Below, piece by piece: positions 8,248 to 16,114 of a stretch of DNA of 64,000 bases (position 1 is the stretch's first letter; every line of letters begins with the position of its first letter). The stretch is taken from contig NZ_JBHSEC010000007.1 of NCBI RefSeq assembly GCF_042651785.1, positions 124,001 to 188,000 of the forward strand, given 5' to 3'. Both the position numbers and the translations under genes were made by a program. Source of the DNA: Chungangia koreensis. GTDB taxonomy: Bacteria > Bacillota > Bacilli > Bacillales_A > Planococcaceae. The notes beneath the pieces are model-generated. The model had not been told where the DNA came from and made no database searches. It worked only from the letters and a program-made list of their open reading frames with translations.

Positions 8248-9143
8248 ATTTGAAAAAGAAGTTAGTAGGTTTAGGAGCAATCGCTTTATTGACAGCAGGT
8301 TTAGCAGCTTGTGGAAATGATGCAGAGGGTGATAGTTCATCTTCAAGCGAGTCTGTCGGTGAAAAACTCGACTATAAGATTACCGGAATTGACCCAGGTG
8401 CCGGTATTATGCAAGCAACTGAAAAAGCAATTGATGAGTATGGTTTAGAGGATTGGACTGTAACATCTGGTTCAAGCGCAGCCATGACTGCAGCTCTAAA
8501 AAAAGCATATGATGCAGAGGAGCCAATCATTGTAACAGGTTGGACACCTCACTGGAAATTTGCTGAATACGATTTGAAATATCTTGAAGATCCAAAAGGT
8601 GTATACGGTGGAGAGGAAGAAATCCATACAATTGGCCGTCTTGGACTGAAAGAAGACATGCCGGAAGCTCATCAAATCCTTTCGAACTTTAATTGGTCAG
8701 AGGATGATATGGGTGCAGTCATGATTGAAATTAAAGACGGAGAAAAGCCGGAAGTTGCTGCCCAGAATTGGATTGATGCAAATCCAGAAAAAGTTGCAGA
8801 ATGGACAGACGGTGTTGAAAAAGTAGACGGAGATAAAATTAAACTTGCTTACGTGGCATGGGATAGTGAGATTGCCAGTACAAATGTCATGAAATTGGTA
8901 TTAGAAGATATCGGGTATGATGTGACAATGTCACAAGTTGAGGCTGGACCAATGTGGACAGCTGTTGCTGATGGTAGTGCAGATGCTTCACTTGCAGCCT
9001 GGTTACCTTTAACGCATGCAACGTATGCAAAAGAATTTGATGGTAAATTTGAAGATTTAGGAATTAGTATGACTGGAGTAAAAATTGGTTTAGTCGTTCC
9101 AACATACATGGAAATCGATTCAATCGAAGACTTAGCCAAGTAA
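8244..9143 (+). CDS. opuAC: Glycine betaine-binding lipoprotein OpuAC
   Basis: A 299-residue extracellular lipoprotein. The signal peptide ends in the lipobox LAAC (Cys about 23), followed by a Ser/Glu linker. The mature part has the OpuAC/ProX fold, with tryptophans placed as in the aromatic betaine cage (GWTPHW, GPMWTA, AAWLPL). It captures glycine betaine for OpuAA/OpuAB. It starts with a four-base overlap with opuAB and an AGGGGG SD. The operon ends at a long structured terminator. Confidence 0.94.
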   Translation: MNLKKKLVGLGAIALLTAGLAACGNDAEGDSSSSSESVGEKLDYKITGIDPGAGIMQATEKAIDEYGLEDWTVTSGSSAAMTAALKKAYDAEEPIIVTGWTPHWKFAEYDLKYLEDPKGVYGGEEEIHTIGRLGLKEDMPEAHQILSNFNWSEDDMGAVMIEIKDGEKPEVAAQNWIDANPEKVAEWTDGVEKVDGDKIKLAYVAWDSEIASTNVMKLVLEDIGYDVTMSQVEAGPMWTAVADGSADASLAAWLPLTHATYAKEFDGKFEDLGISMTGVKIGLVVPTYMEIDSIEDLAK

Positions 9144-9180
9144 GTCAATACCATTCCAAATCGTTAAGTGAATCACAATA

Positions 9181-9264
9181 AAAAAATCTGCCGCTTCTGT
9201 AAGGAGGAGAGCAAAGCCTAATTGGGCAATGCTCACTCTACAGTTGGTGGCAGATTCTTTTTTT
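9181..9264. terminator. Long stacked-hairpin bidirectional terminator (AATCTGCC family)
   Basis: The outer stem AATCTGCC (9185-9192) / GGCAGATT (9249-9256) is followed by CTTTTTTT; an inner stem CTGTA / TACAG and a further GAGCA / TGCTC stem extend it. On the minus strand a T tract also follows, so it serves both opuAC and the convergent 9267-9890 gene. The same outer stem recurs at three other terminators in this window. Confidence 0.85.
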
Positions 9265-9266
9265 AG

Positions 9267-9890
9267 TTAGTTATGCTTTAGTTTTCGCCGACCTAAGAAG
9301 GCCAATAAGGCAGATAATATGAGTAGACCCGTGATGACAACGGAATTACCAACGGTATGAGGATTTTGTAGAAATGATTCAGTTACATGCAATGCTTTTG
9401 AAGTAATCGGTTCCCGAATATGAATCGGCCGTTCTTTCACATAAAAAACATGCTGAACAGAATCTCCCCCGATAGCAGGCTCTAATCCAAACTCTCCCTC
9501 ATCCAACCAAACTTCAATGACATCTCCGACAGCAATATCCATCCCTTTCCCACCATCACGACTGACCCATGGCGGGCTATACGTATACGTCGCTTCAATT
9601 GTTCTCAGCGGTTCGTTTGTCGGGGCACGATTGAGCTCCATTAATTCGATCGTCATCATGCGAAGCTGGGATGGCGACTTCTTTGACACGGATAACTGTT
9701 GGATCAGCTTGTCCTCAGTAACAGTCCCAATCAGATGATAGGGAGCTTGGTCATTGATTTCTCGTATTTCCGCAGGTTCCATTGACGCGGATGCTGTAGA
9801 CCCGAAAGAAAGGAAAAGAAAGCTGACAGTAAGCACTGCCAGCATCCTTGTGAATATCTTCGTATCGTTATTCGATGTTGTTAGCTTCAA
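9267..9890 (-). CDS. Membrane-anchored extracytoplasmic protein in the TRAP operon
   Basis: A 207-residue protein with an N-terminal signal peptide (hydrophobic 16-30, likely cleavage after ASA near 36). A soluble ~145-residue exported domain follows, then a C-terminal membrane helix (about 183-202) and a basic tail GRRKLKHN: a type-I, cell-surface layout. I do not recognise the domain; it is not the DUF1850 protein I know from some TRAP operons. Its ATG overlaps the TRAP permease stop by four bases (ATGA), so it is translated with the transporter and probably works with it. Confidence 0.75.
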   Translation of the reverse strand: MKLTTSNNDTKIFTRMLAVLTVSFLFLSFGSTASASMEPAEIREINDQAPYHLIGTVTEDKLIQQLSVSKKSPSQLRMMTIELMELNRAPTNEPLRTIEATYTYSPPWVSRDGGKGMDIAVGDVIEVWLDEGEFGLEPAIGGDSVQHVFYVKERPIHIREPITSKALHVTESFLQNPHTVGNSVVITGLLILSALLAFLGRRKLKHN

Positions 9891-11848
9891 ACTGCGATAC
9901 GCTCCTTTACTTTTGCTATATCTTCATCAGACCGTTGTTTCTGGACGAACCAAACGACTACTACTAATGATAATCCGATGACATCCGTAATGATTTCCGG
10001 AACGATCAACATTAATCCGCCAACGAGGAGGATCGCTCGTTCCCAAAGCCTTGAATTTCTTATAAAGTAGCCGATTAGAGCACTGCTGACTCCCATCATA
10101 CCGATGAGTGCTGCAAAGATTGAGACGATGAGCATAATCGGTTCAACATCGACCATGACCAGTATCGGATTATAGACGAATATGAACGGGATGATGAACG
10201 CTGCGATTGCCAATTTAACGGCGGTCACCCCTGTTTTAAATGGATTAGCTCCAGCTATACCTGCCCCTGCATAAGCTGCTAAACAAACAGGGGGGGTAAT
10301 GTCAGCTACAATTCCGAAATAGAATACGAACATATGGGCAGCAATCGGAGTAACTCCGAATTCATTGATGAGTACAGGTGCAGCAATGGTAGCCGTAACC
10401 ACATAGTTAGCTGTAGTCGGAAGCCCCATGCCTAATACGATACAAGCAATCATCGTGAAGAAGAGGGCCAAGATTAGGTGCCCCATAGACAATGCGATGA
10501 CACCAGCTGCAAACTTCGCTCCAAGTCCGGTCATACTGACGACTCCGGCAATGATTCCTGCAGCAGCTACTGCAGCAATTACGGGAAGCGCTACTCTCGC
10601 ACCCTGCTCCATGACGTAAATGATTTTCCGCCATGACATTCGGGTCTCTTTTTGAACAAAACTGACTGCAAAGGCAGAAAGTATACCGAACAATGCGGCC
10701 CGTTGTGGCGTAAACCCAGACATGATGGTCGTAATAATGACGACCAAAGGTATGATCATATACCAGTTCTTTTTCATCAACTTTGTGAACGAAGGAAGCT
10801 GATCCTTTGGTAATCCCAAAATTTTAAGCCTTTTTGCCTCGAAATGCGTTCCAATGAAAATTCCAGTGAAATACAAGATGGCTGGAATTAAGGCAGCAAG
10901 CATAATCACACTGTAGGATACACCCAAATATTCCATCATGATGAAAGCGGCAGCTCCCATCATAGGTGGCATGATTTGACCTCCAGTAGAAGCCGCTGCT
11001 TCTGTGGCGCCAGCAAACTCAGGTTTGAATCCGGCGTTTTTCATCATCGGTATTGTAAATGAACCTGTAGCTACTGTATTTCCTACTGAACTACCGGAAA
11101 CGGTTCCTTGAAGGGCACTTGCAACAACGGCTGTTTTCGCCGTACCTCCGGTGTACCGACCAGTTAATGAGAATGCTACATCGTTGAAAAACTTTCCGAT
11201 ATTCGTCTGAATCAGCATGACTCCAAAGAATAGGAACAGGAAAATGAATTTAGCAGAAATCTGAATCGGGGTTCCAAAAACACCGCTCTCTTTGAACCAA
11301 AGAGTAGTGGCGGTACGGTCAACCGAAAATCCCGGATGAGAAAGTATTTTTGTCGGTACTAGATTTCCGAAAATCGCATACAAAATCGCTACAGAGGCAA
11401 CAATGACGATTGGAAGACCGACTGTCCTTCGTGTAGCCTCTAATACCAATACAATTCCTAAAATAGAAATAACTGTGTCCATCATACTGTAGCCGGAGAT
11501 TCTGCTTTGCAGAATCGAATCGAAGAAAATGATTTTGTGGTAAGTCACGTACATGGCCGTGAAAGCTAAGACGAGATCATACCATGGAACAGTCTTTTGA
11601 ATTTTCTGCAGCCCTTTTTTAGCAGGATACAGAAGGAAAATAATGCCGAGAGCTGTCCCTAAATGGACAGCTCCTTGTTTCTGGGATGGCAGGACCCCAA
11701 AATAGGCCGTATAAAGATGGAAGGCGGTCAAAGCGACACCTAAAAATGTCACAACCCATGCCCACTTGCCGATATTTGTCCGGTATTGGTTTTCTTTGTC
11801 GTACTTCTCTAACATCTCTTGTGCATTTACGGTTTGCTTGTCACTCAT
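9887..11848 (-). CDS. TRAP transporter fused permease (DctQ-DctM, 4TM/12TM type)
   Basis: A 653-residue polytopic membrane protein. The N-terminal ~150 residues look like the small four-helix DctQ unit. The remainder is the large DctM unit, with the repeated glycine-rich hairpins of the family (GTVSGSSVGNTVATGSFTIP, GGQIMPPMMGAAAF, GMGLPTTANYV). Such fusions pair with TAXI-type binding proteins and use an ion gradient to import carboxylates or amino acids. The gene follows the TAXI gene by 29 bases, with a GAGAGGTGG SD. Substrate unknown. Confidence 0.9.
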   Translation of the reverse strand: MSDKQTVNAQEMLEKYDKENQYRTNIGKWAWVVTFLGVALTAFHLYTAYFGVLPSQKQGAVHLGTALGIIFLLYPAKKGLQKIQKTVPWYDLVLAFTAMYVTYHKIIFFDSILQSRISGYSMMDTVISILGIVLVLEATRRTVGLPIVIVASVAILYAIFGNLVPTKILSHPGFSVDRTATTLWFKESGVFGTPIQISAKFIFLFLFFGVMLIQTNIGKFFNDVAFSLTGRYTGGTAKTAVVASALQGTVSGSSVGNTVATGSFTIPMMKNAGFKPEFAGATEAAASTGGQIMPPMMGAAAFIMMEYLGVSYSVIMLAALIPAILYFTGIFIGTHFEAKRLKILGLPKDQLPSFTKLMKKNWYMIIPLVVIITTIMSGFTPQRAALFGILSAFAVSFVQKETRMSWRKIIYVMEQGARVALPVIAAVAAAGIIAGVVSMTGLGAKFAAGVIALSMGHLILALFFTMIACIVLGMGLPTTANYVVTATIAAPVLINEFGVTPIAAHMFVFYFGIVADITPPVCLAAYAGAGIAGANPFKTGVTAVKLAIAAFIIPFIFVYNPILVMVDVEPIMLIVSIFAALIGMMGVSSALIGYFIRNSRLWERAILLVGGLMLIVPEIITDVIGLSLVVVVWFVQKQRSDEDIAKVKERIAV

Positions 11849-11877
11849 CGAGCCACCTCTCTATTCTGTGTAACGTT

Positions 11878-12882
11878 TTATTTCAAATCATCAAAGCTTT
11901 TAATACCAGCATTTTCACGTGTCACAACTTGAACGACTTCAGGATAAATGTGACCGATGAAAGCAGCATTCGGCACTGCACTTCCTTCGAAAGCACCTTC
12001 CCCATTGACTGCCAGCATGGCTGGAACATGAACCGTCATACCCAAATCCATATTTCCATCCCGGATACTGGATAAGTTTTCAACGGATGCTCCTGTTTCT
12101 GTATTTGTGACGTTAATACCGTCAATATACTTATTCCAGATGCTTGCCATTTCGCCTCCAAGTGGATAATACGTACCACCTTGGCTACCTGTACCTAAGA
12201 TCAGTTCATTTTTGCGGTCGGTTGCACCTATTTCAGCGACAGGATTATCAACTGTTAATCCCTGCTCTTCGTAATACTTTTTCGCACCAGGGTGGATCGG
12301 TAGACCTTCCGCACCCTTCAATGCGTTTTCTAAAATCATTTGTTTGGCCTGCGCATGTGTATTTTCGCTTGCTTTCTCAATCATGATTTTTGCAAGCTCA
12401 TATCCAAGGTCCTCATCGATCGTATCTGTGTTTGCCATCAGAATTGCATAAGCAGTGACCGTTTGGATATCTGAATCCAAGAAATCATAGGTTTCTTTCG
12501 GAATGATGTGTTTTCTGTAACCACTATTTTCTTCTATATAGTCGATTGCTTCATCAGAAAGACTCATCATTACAACATCCCCAACAGAAGCTTGTAAACT
12601 TTCAATGCTTGCTGCAGGCAATCCTAAGATCCCGATGGAAATGTCAATATTCCCGTCTTGTACGCCGTCAGCTGCATCACCGAAACCTTCTTGGAATTCC
12701 TTGTAATCCCCTTCGCCAAGTCCATAAGCTTCCAAAATGAGTTTTGAAACGTTGTTCGTCTCACTCGCAGGCGGTCCGATTGCGATGTTTTTAGCACCTC
12801 CGCCGCTACATGCGGCAAGTAGGAACGCCAATCCAATAACTAGTAGTTTGAAGCCTAATGCCTTCTTCTTTTTCAAGTTCAT
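11878..12882 (-). CDS. TAXI-family TRAP solute-binding lipoprotein, circularly permuted
   Basis: A 334-residue lipoprotein (lipobox LAAC, Cys25). The mature chain is in the wrong order for the family. Residues 30-209 correspond to the usual C-terminal two thirds: the KNIAIGPPAS strand, the EAYGL helix, then the normal C-terminus LPIHPGAKKYYEEQGL. A linker (210-226) follows, and residues 227-334 are the usual N-terminal third (LILGTGSQGGTYYPLGG ... YPEVVQVVTRENAGIKSFDDLK), ending at a stop just where DLKGK would continue. Both lobes are therefore complete but swapped. It is first in the TRAP operon, with its own promoter and cre box. ATG 12882 sits directly on the SD; TTG 12876 has better spacing. 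Confidence 0.88.
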   Translation of the reverse strand: MNLKKKKALGFKLLVIGLAFLLAACSGGGAKNIAIGPPASETNNVSKLILEAYGLGEGDYKEFQEGFGDAADGVQDGNIDISIGILGLPAASIESLQASVGDVVMMSLSDEAIDYIEENSGYRKHIIPKETYDFLDSDIQTVTAYAILMANTDTIDEDLGYELAKIMIEKASENTHAQAKQMILENALKGAEGLPIHPGAKKYYEEQGLTVDNPVAEIGATDRKNELILGTGSQGGTYYPLGGEMASIWNKYIDGINVTNTETGASVENLSSIRDGNMDLGMTVHVPAMLAVNGEGAFEGSAVPNAAFIGHIYPEVVQVVTRENAGIKSFDDLK

Positions 12883-12911
12883 CCCCCCAGAAATAGTAAA
12901 TCCCTTCAAAA

Positions 12912-12925
12912 TGATAGCGTTTTCA
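12912..12925. promoter_or_regulatory. cre box (CcpA site) upstream of the TRAP operon
   Basis: TGAAAACGCTATCA on the minus strand fits all 14 positions of the cre consensus TGWAARCGYTWNCW. It lies about 50 bases downstream of the predicted transcription start, a roadblock position, so the operon is probably repressed by preferred carbon sources. Confidence 0.6.
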
Positions 12926-12978
12926 AATGAAGTGGAAGCCATAGGAGTAATTGCTGCTCAATTAGAAGAGTTAACATT

Positions 12979-13008
12979 ATTATACTTTTAAAGAAAGATG
13001 AATTGCAA
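12979..13008 (-). promoter_or_regulatory. Promoter of the TRAP operon
   Basis: TTGCAA (13003-13008) and TATAAT (12979-12984) on the minus strand, 18-base spacer. Confidence 0.6.
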
Positions 13009-13095
13009 CGTTAATTCAGTATTTTCTAATAATTTTAGCGGGCAAAATAGGTTAAAACATTGGTAGAATAGTAGTCATCAAGGGAGTGGGATAAT

Positions 13096-13653
13096 TTGAA
13101 TGAAGAAAAAATAGTAAAGATGATTCGGGAAGATGAATGGATGATGGAAACTCTTCGAGCAGTTGATATTTTACGTCTTCCCGATTGGTGGATTTGTGCA
13201 GGATTTGTACGTTCAAAAATATGGGATGTCCGATTCGGAACTGGGGAACGAACCCTTTTAGATGATATAGACGTCATATATTTTGAACCAGGGAATATTG
13301 AGGAACGAATTGAGAAGTTCTATGAAAAACAACTTTGTTCAATGATGCCGGGGCCGAGATGGTCAGTCAAGAATCAGGCGAGAATGCATGTGTTGAATGG
13401 CGTGCCTCCATACAGCTCTTCAGCTGATGGAATATCAAAATTCCCCGAAACAGCTACGGCTCTTGGTGTGAAATTAGATCAATCCGGGAACATCATTCTT
13501 ATAGCCCCATGGGGGACCGAGGATGTCCTGAATGGAATTATTAGGCCCACACCGCCATTTAAAAAGACACGGTTAATGTCCATTTTTGAAACAAGACTCA
13601 ATACGAAAAAATGGGAACAGAATTGGAAAGGGCTAAAAGTCTGTCGGGAGTGA
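13096..13653 (+). CDS. Nucleotidyltransferase family protein (DUF925-like)
   Basis: A 185-residue cytoplasmic protein. WICAGFVRSKIWD (about residue 34) followed by DDIDVIYFE (about 57) is the G-x-x-R-x-x-x-W ... DxD arrangement of the small nucleotidyltransferase family in which two aspartates bind metal. The substrate of this family is not known to me. TTG start at 13096 with GGAGTG eight bases upstream; the ATG overlapping it in another frame is closed at once. The VanZ gene follows after four bases, so the two are probably cotranscribed. Confidence 0.75.
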   Translation: MNEEKIVKMIREDEWMMETLRAVDILRLPDWWICAGFVRSKIWDVRFGTGERTLLDDIDVIYFEPGNIEERIEKFYEKQLCSMMPGPRWSVKNQARMHVLNGVPPYSSSADGISKFPETATALGVKLDQSGNIILIAPWGTEDVLNGIIRPTPPFKKTRLMSIFETRLNTKKWEQNWKGLKVCRE

Positions 13654-13657
13654 TTGA

Positions 13658-14206
13658 ATGGATACGATCATTGAATACATTGCTTCGATGTTCAGCTATT
13701 TAATCATTGCCATGCCTACTTTTGTTGTTATTCGCTTCCTATGGTTAAACTTAAGGAATGAGAGGATAACTCCATTACATGAAGCAGGTGTGGTTCTGTT
13801 CTTCTCTTTTATCATCGGTTTATTCGCTTTAACATTTGACCAAGACGCATCGGATCAACAAACAGCGGTGAACTCGGTGCCATTCAAGGTATTCGTTGAT
13901 ACGTTCAATGCCATTCAAGATGCGGGATTTTGGGAACCTTTCACCATAAATCTCTTGGGCAATATCATTGTTTTTATGCCAATTGGTTTACTTCTTCCGC
14001 TTCTTTGGGGACGGTTCAATGCAAAGAGGGCAATCTTGACAGGTTTCCTTATTTCTTTATTCATTGAGTCTACACAGCTTGCATTGGATCGGAGCAGTGA
14101 TATAGATGATCTAATACTCAATACCTTTGGTGCCCTAATCGGTTATGGAATTTACAGATGTATACCTGCTGTTACTGCCAAAAGATTTAAACAATTTAGC
14201 AGGTAG
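13658..14206 (+). CDS. VanZ-like family membrane protein
   Basis: A 182-residue membrane protein with about five hydrophobic segments. It has the VanZ-family core: INLLGNIIVFMPIGLLLPLLW, then FLISLFIESTQLAL and SSDIDDLILNTFGALIGYGIY. VanZ gives low-level teicoplanin resistance in enterococci, but most chromosomal homologues have no assigned role. GGGAGTG serves as SD and overlaps the end of the upstream gene. No Van resistance genes are nearby. Confidence 0.8.
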   Translation: MDTIIEYIASMFSYLIIAMPTFVVIRFLWLNLRNERITPLHEAGVVLFFSFIIGLFALTFDQDASDQQTAVNSVPFKVFVDTFNAIQDAGFWEPFTINLLGNIIVFMPIGLLLPLLWGRFNAKRAILTGFLISLFIESTQLALDRSSDIDDLILNTFGALIGYGIYRCIPAVTAKRFKQFSR

Positions 14207-14267
14207 TTTTAGTCTAATTTAGGGCGGGTAAAAATAAGAGTGAGATTAGAAAGAAGGAGTAGTCAGC

Positions 14268-14411
14268 ATGAAAGCGCAAGAAGACTCGAAAGTGAAAGAA
14301 AAAATCATTAAACATCTTTTAGAGAATGGGATTTTTAAAGTAAATGGAAAACAATTATATGAATTGACATCCTATGAGTTAATGAAAGAATATACGGTAA
14401 AATATCGTTAA
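14268..14411 (+). CDS. Fur-regulated basic protein (Fbp)-like small protein
   Basis: A 47-residue lysine-rich protein starting at ATG 14268 after an AAGGAG SD. The segment FKVNGKQLYELTSYELMKEY matches the core I recall for the FbpA/FbpB small proteins of Bacillus, which help the FsrA small RNA in iron sparing. The match is from memory and the protein is short. No clear Fur box is visible in the 60 bases upstream. It has its own terminator directly downstream. Confidence 0.6.
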   Translation: MKAQEDSKVKEKIIKHLLENGIFKVNGKQLYELTSYELMKEYTVKYR

Positions 14412-14415
14412 AACG

Positions 14416-14446
14416 TCCAGTGTCATGAACACTGGAATTTTTTCTT
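14416..14446 (+). terminator. Rho-independent terminator after the Fbp-like gene
   Basis: TCCAGTGT / ACACTGGA, 8-bp stem with a five-base loop, followed by AATTTTTTCTTTT. Confidence 0.85.
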
Positions 14447-14499
14447 TTCGGAACAAAAATGTAAAATGAAAGAAAAGAATTCAAGCGGAGGTAACGGGA

Positions 14500-15978
14500 A
14501 TGAAGTCTAATCAATTGGAAGAGTTACGGGATAACTGGCTGGATGAAGCAACAATTGGTCAGATGCAAGAAAAAATGGAGTCAGGAGAACTGTCTTCTGA
14601 AGGATTGACACTTATGTATTTAGCGAATATCTCCTTACGAGATGTTAATGTGAATGCTGTTTTGGAAATTAATCCTCAAGCCCTTCAAATTGCACAGGCA
14701 TTAGACTACGAGCGTTCTGTTAAAGGACCAAGATCTTCGTTACATGGTATCCCCGTCTTATTAAAAGATAATATCGATACAGGAGATCATATGCATACGA
14801 GTGCTGGCTCATTGTCGATGCAAAACCACTTTGCTGAAAAAGATGCCTTTTTAGTCCAAAAGCTTCGAGATGCCGGGGCAGTCATCTTAGGGAAAACGAA
14901 TATGACGGAATGGGCGAATTTTATGTCCGACCGCATGACAAATGGCTGGAGTTCCCGTGGTGGCCAAGTAAAAAATCCGTACGGTCCATTTGACGTCGGT
15001 GGATCGAGCTCTGGATCAGGTGCAGCCATCGCTTCCAACATGGCAGCATTTTCAATTGGAACTGAAACCTCCGGATCCATCTTGAATCCATCTGCCCAAA
15101 ATGGAATAGTTGGTCTAAAACCAACAGTTGGCGCAATCAGTAGAACAGGTGTCATTCCGCTCTCCCACACACAGGATACGCCAGGTCCTATGGCTCGGAC
15201 AGTCGAGGATGTAACAATCGCATTCGCGGAAATGGTCGGCTATGACGAAGAAGATCCGGTTACGATTAAATCTACAGTTTGGGAAAGTGTCGATTGGTTA
15301 GCTTGTCTTAATAAGAACGCTTTAAAAGGCGTCCGACTTGGAATTGCACGTGAAATATTTGAAAAAGAAACCAAAACGGAAACTTTGGAAATCTTTGAAC
15401 AAGCAATTGAAAAACTGAAACGATTAGGAGCGACTATTGTCGATGAAATCGACCTTGGTACGATGGAAAATGATTTAGGTTACGATGTACTGCTCCACGA
15501 ATTTAAATCCGACTTAAACGCGTACTTGGCCAAGACCACACCAACGAACCCAATCCGTTCATTGCAGGATGTCATACAGTTCAACAATAGTCATTCGGAA
15601 GAGACTTTACAGTTTGGTCAAAGCCTGTTAGAGAGCTCCGATCGTATCAGTGGTACCTTAACAGAACGGGAGTATATTGAAGCTCTTGAACGCAATCGCC
15701 ACTTAGCGGGTGAGATTGCTCTTGGCGAAGCATTGGAAAAGCATGACGTAGCAGCACTTGTTTTTCCGCAAGACCATGGTTGCAGCTTTGGGGCTGCTGC
15801 TGGATACCCTTCAATTACTGTGCCTGCAGGATTTACAGGGGAAGGGGAACCTTTCAATATAACATTTTCAGGTCGAGCGTTTGCTGAGCCTAATCTCATT
15901 GCGTATGCCTATTCTTTTGAGCAAGCGACGAAAGCGAGAAGAAAGCCTCAATGGCTTGAGGAAGACGAAAATCAGTGA
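14500..15978 (+). CDS. Amidase signature family hydrolase
   Basis: A 492-residue amidase-signature enzyme. The Ser-cisSer-Lys triad is readable: the lysine in PVLLKDNIDT (about 88), the cis-serine in GGSSSGSGAAIAS (about 170) and the nucleophilic serine in GTETSGSILNPSAQNG (about 190). It is not part of a gatCAB cluster and has no gatB next to it, so it is a stand-alone amidase of unknown amide substrate rather than the tRNA amidotransferase. ATG 14500 with a GCGGAGG SD. No signal peptide. Single gene; no obvious terminator in the 136-bp gap that follows. Confidence 0.85.
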   Translation: MKSNQLEELRDNWLDEATIGQMQEKMESGELSSEGLTLMYLANISLRDVNVNAVLEINPQALQIAQALDYERSVKGPRSSLHGIPVLLKDNIDTGDHMHTSAGSLSMQNHFAEKDAFLVQKLRDAGAVILGKTNMTEWANFMSDRMTNGWSSRGGQVKNPYGPFDVGGSSSGSGAAIASNMAAFSIGTETSGSILNPSAQNGIVGLKPTVGAISRTGVIPLSHTQDTPGPMARTVEDVTIAFAEMVGYDEEDPVTIKSTVWESVDWLACLNKNALKGVRLGIAREIFEKETKTETLEIFEQAIEKLKRLGATIVDEIDLGTMENDLGYDVLLHEFKSDLNAYLAKTTPTNPIRSLQDVIQFNNSHSEETLQFGQSLLESSDRISGTLTEREYIEALERNRHLAGEIALGEALEKHDVAALVFPQDHGCSFGAAAGYPSITVPAGFTGEGEPFNITFSGRAFAEPNLIAYAYSFEQATKARRKPQWLEEDENQ

Positions 15979-16114
15979 ACAATTGCAATAAATGACCAAG
16001 ACAGGTATTGAAGGCTTAAATATGCATATGCAACCTTCATCGCATGGCGACACACATATTAGATGTGATAGAATGGAAAAGCAATTAAATTCACAAAAGT
16101 GAGTGAAGTAATCA

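Noticed and set aside
11878..12882. TAXI gene as a frame-broken pseudogene or chimeric assembly
   Set aside because: The frame is intact, both lobes are complete, the seam joins neatly at DLK/KNIAIG, and signal, promoter and operon are in place. An assembly error cannot be fully excluded without reads.
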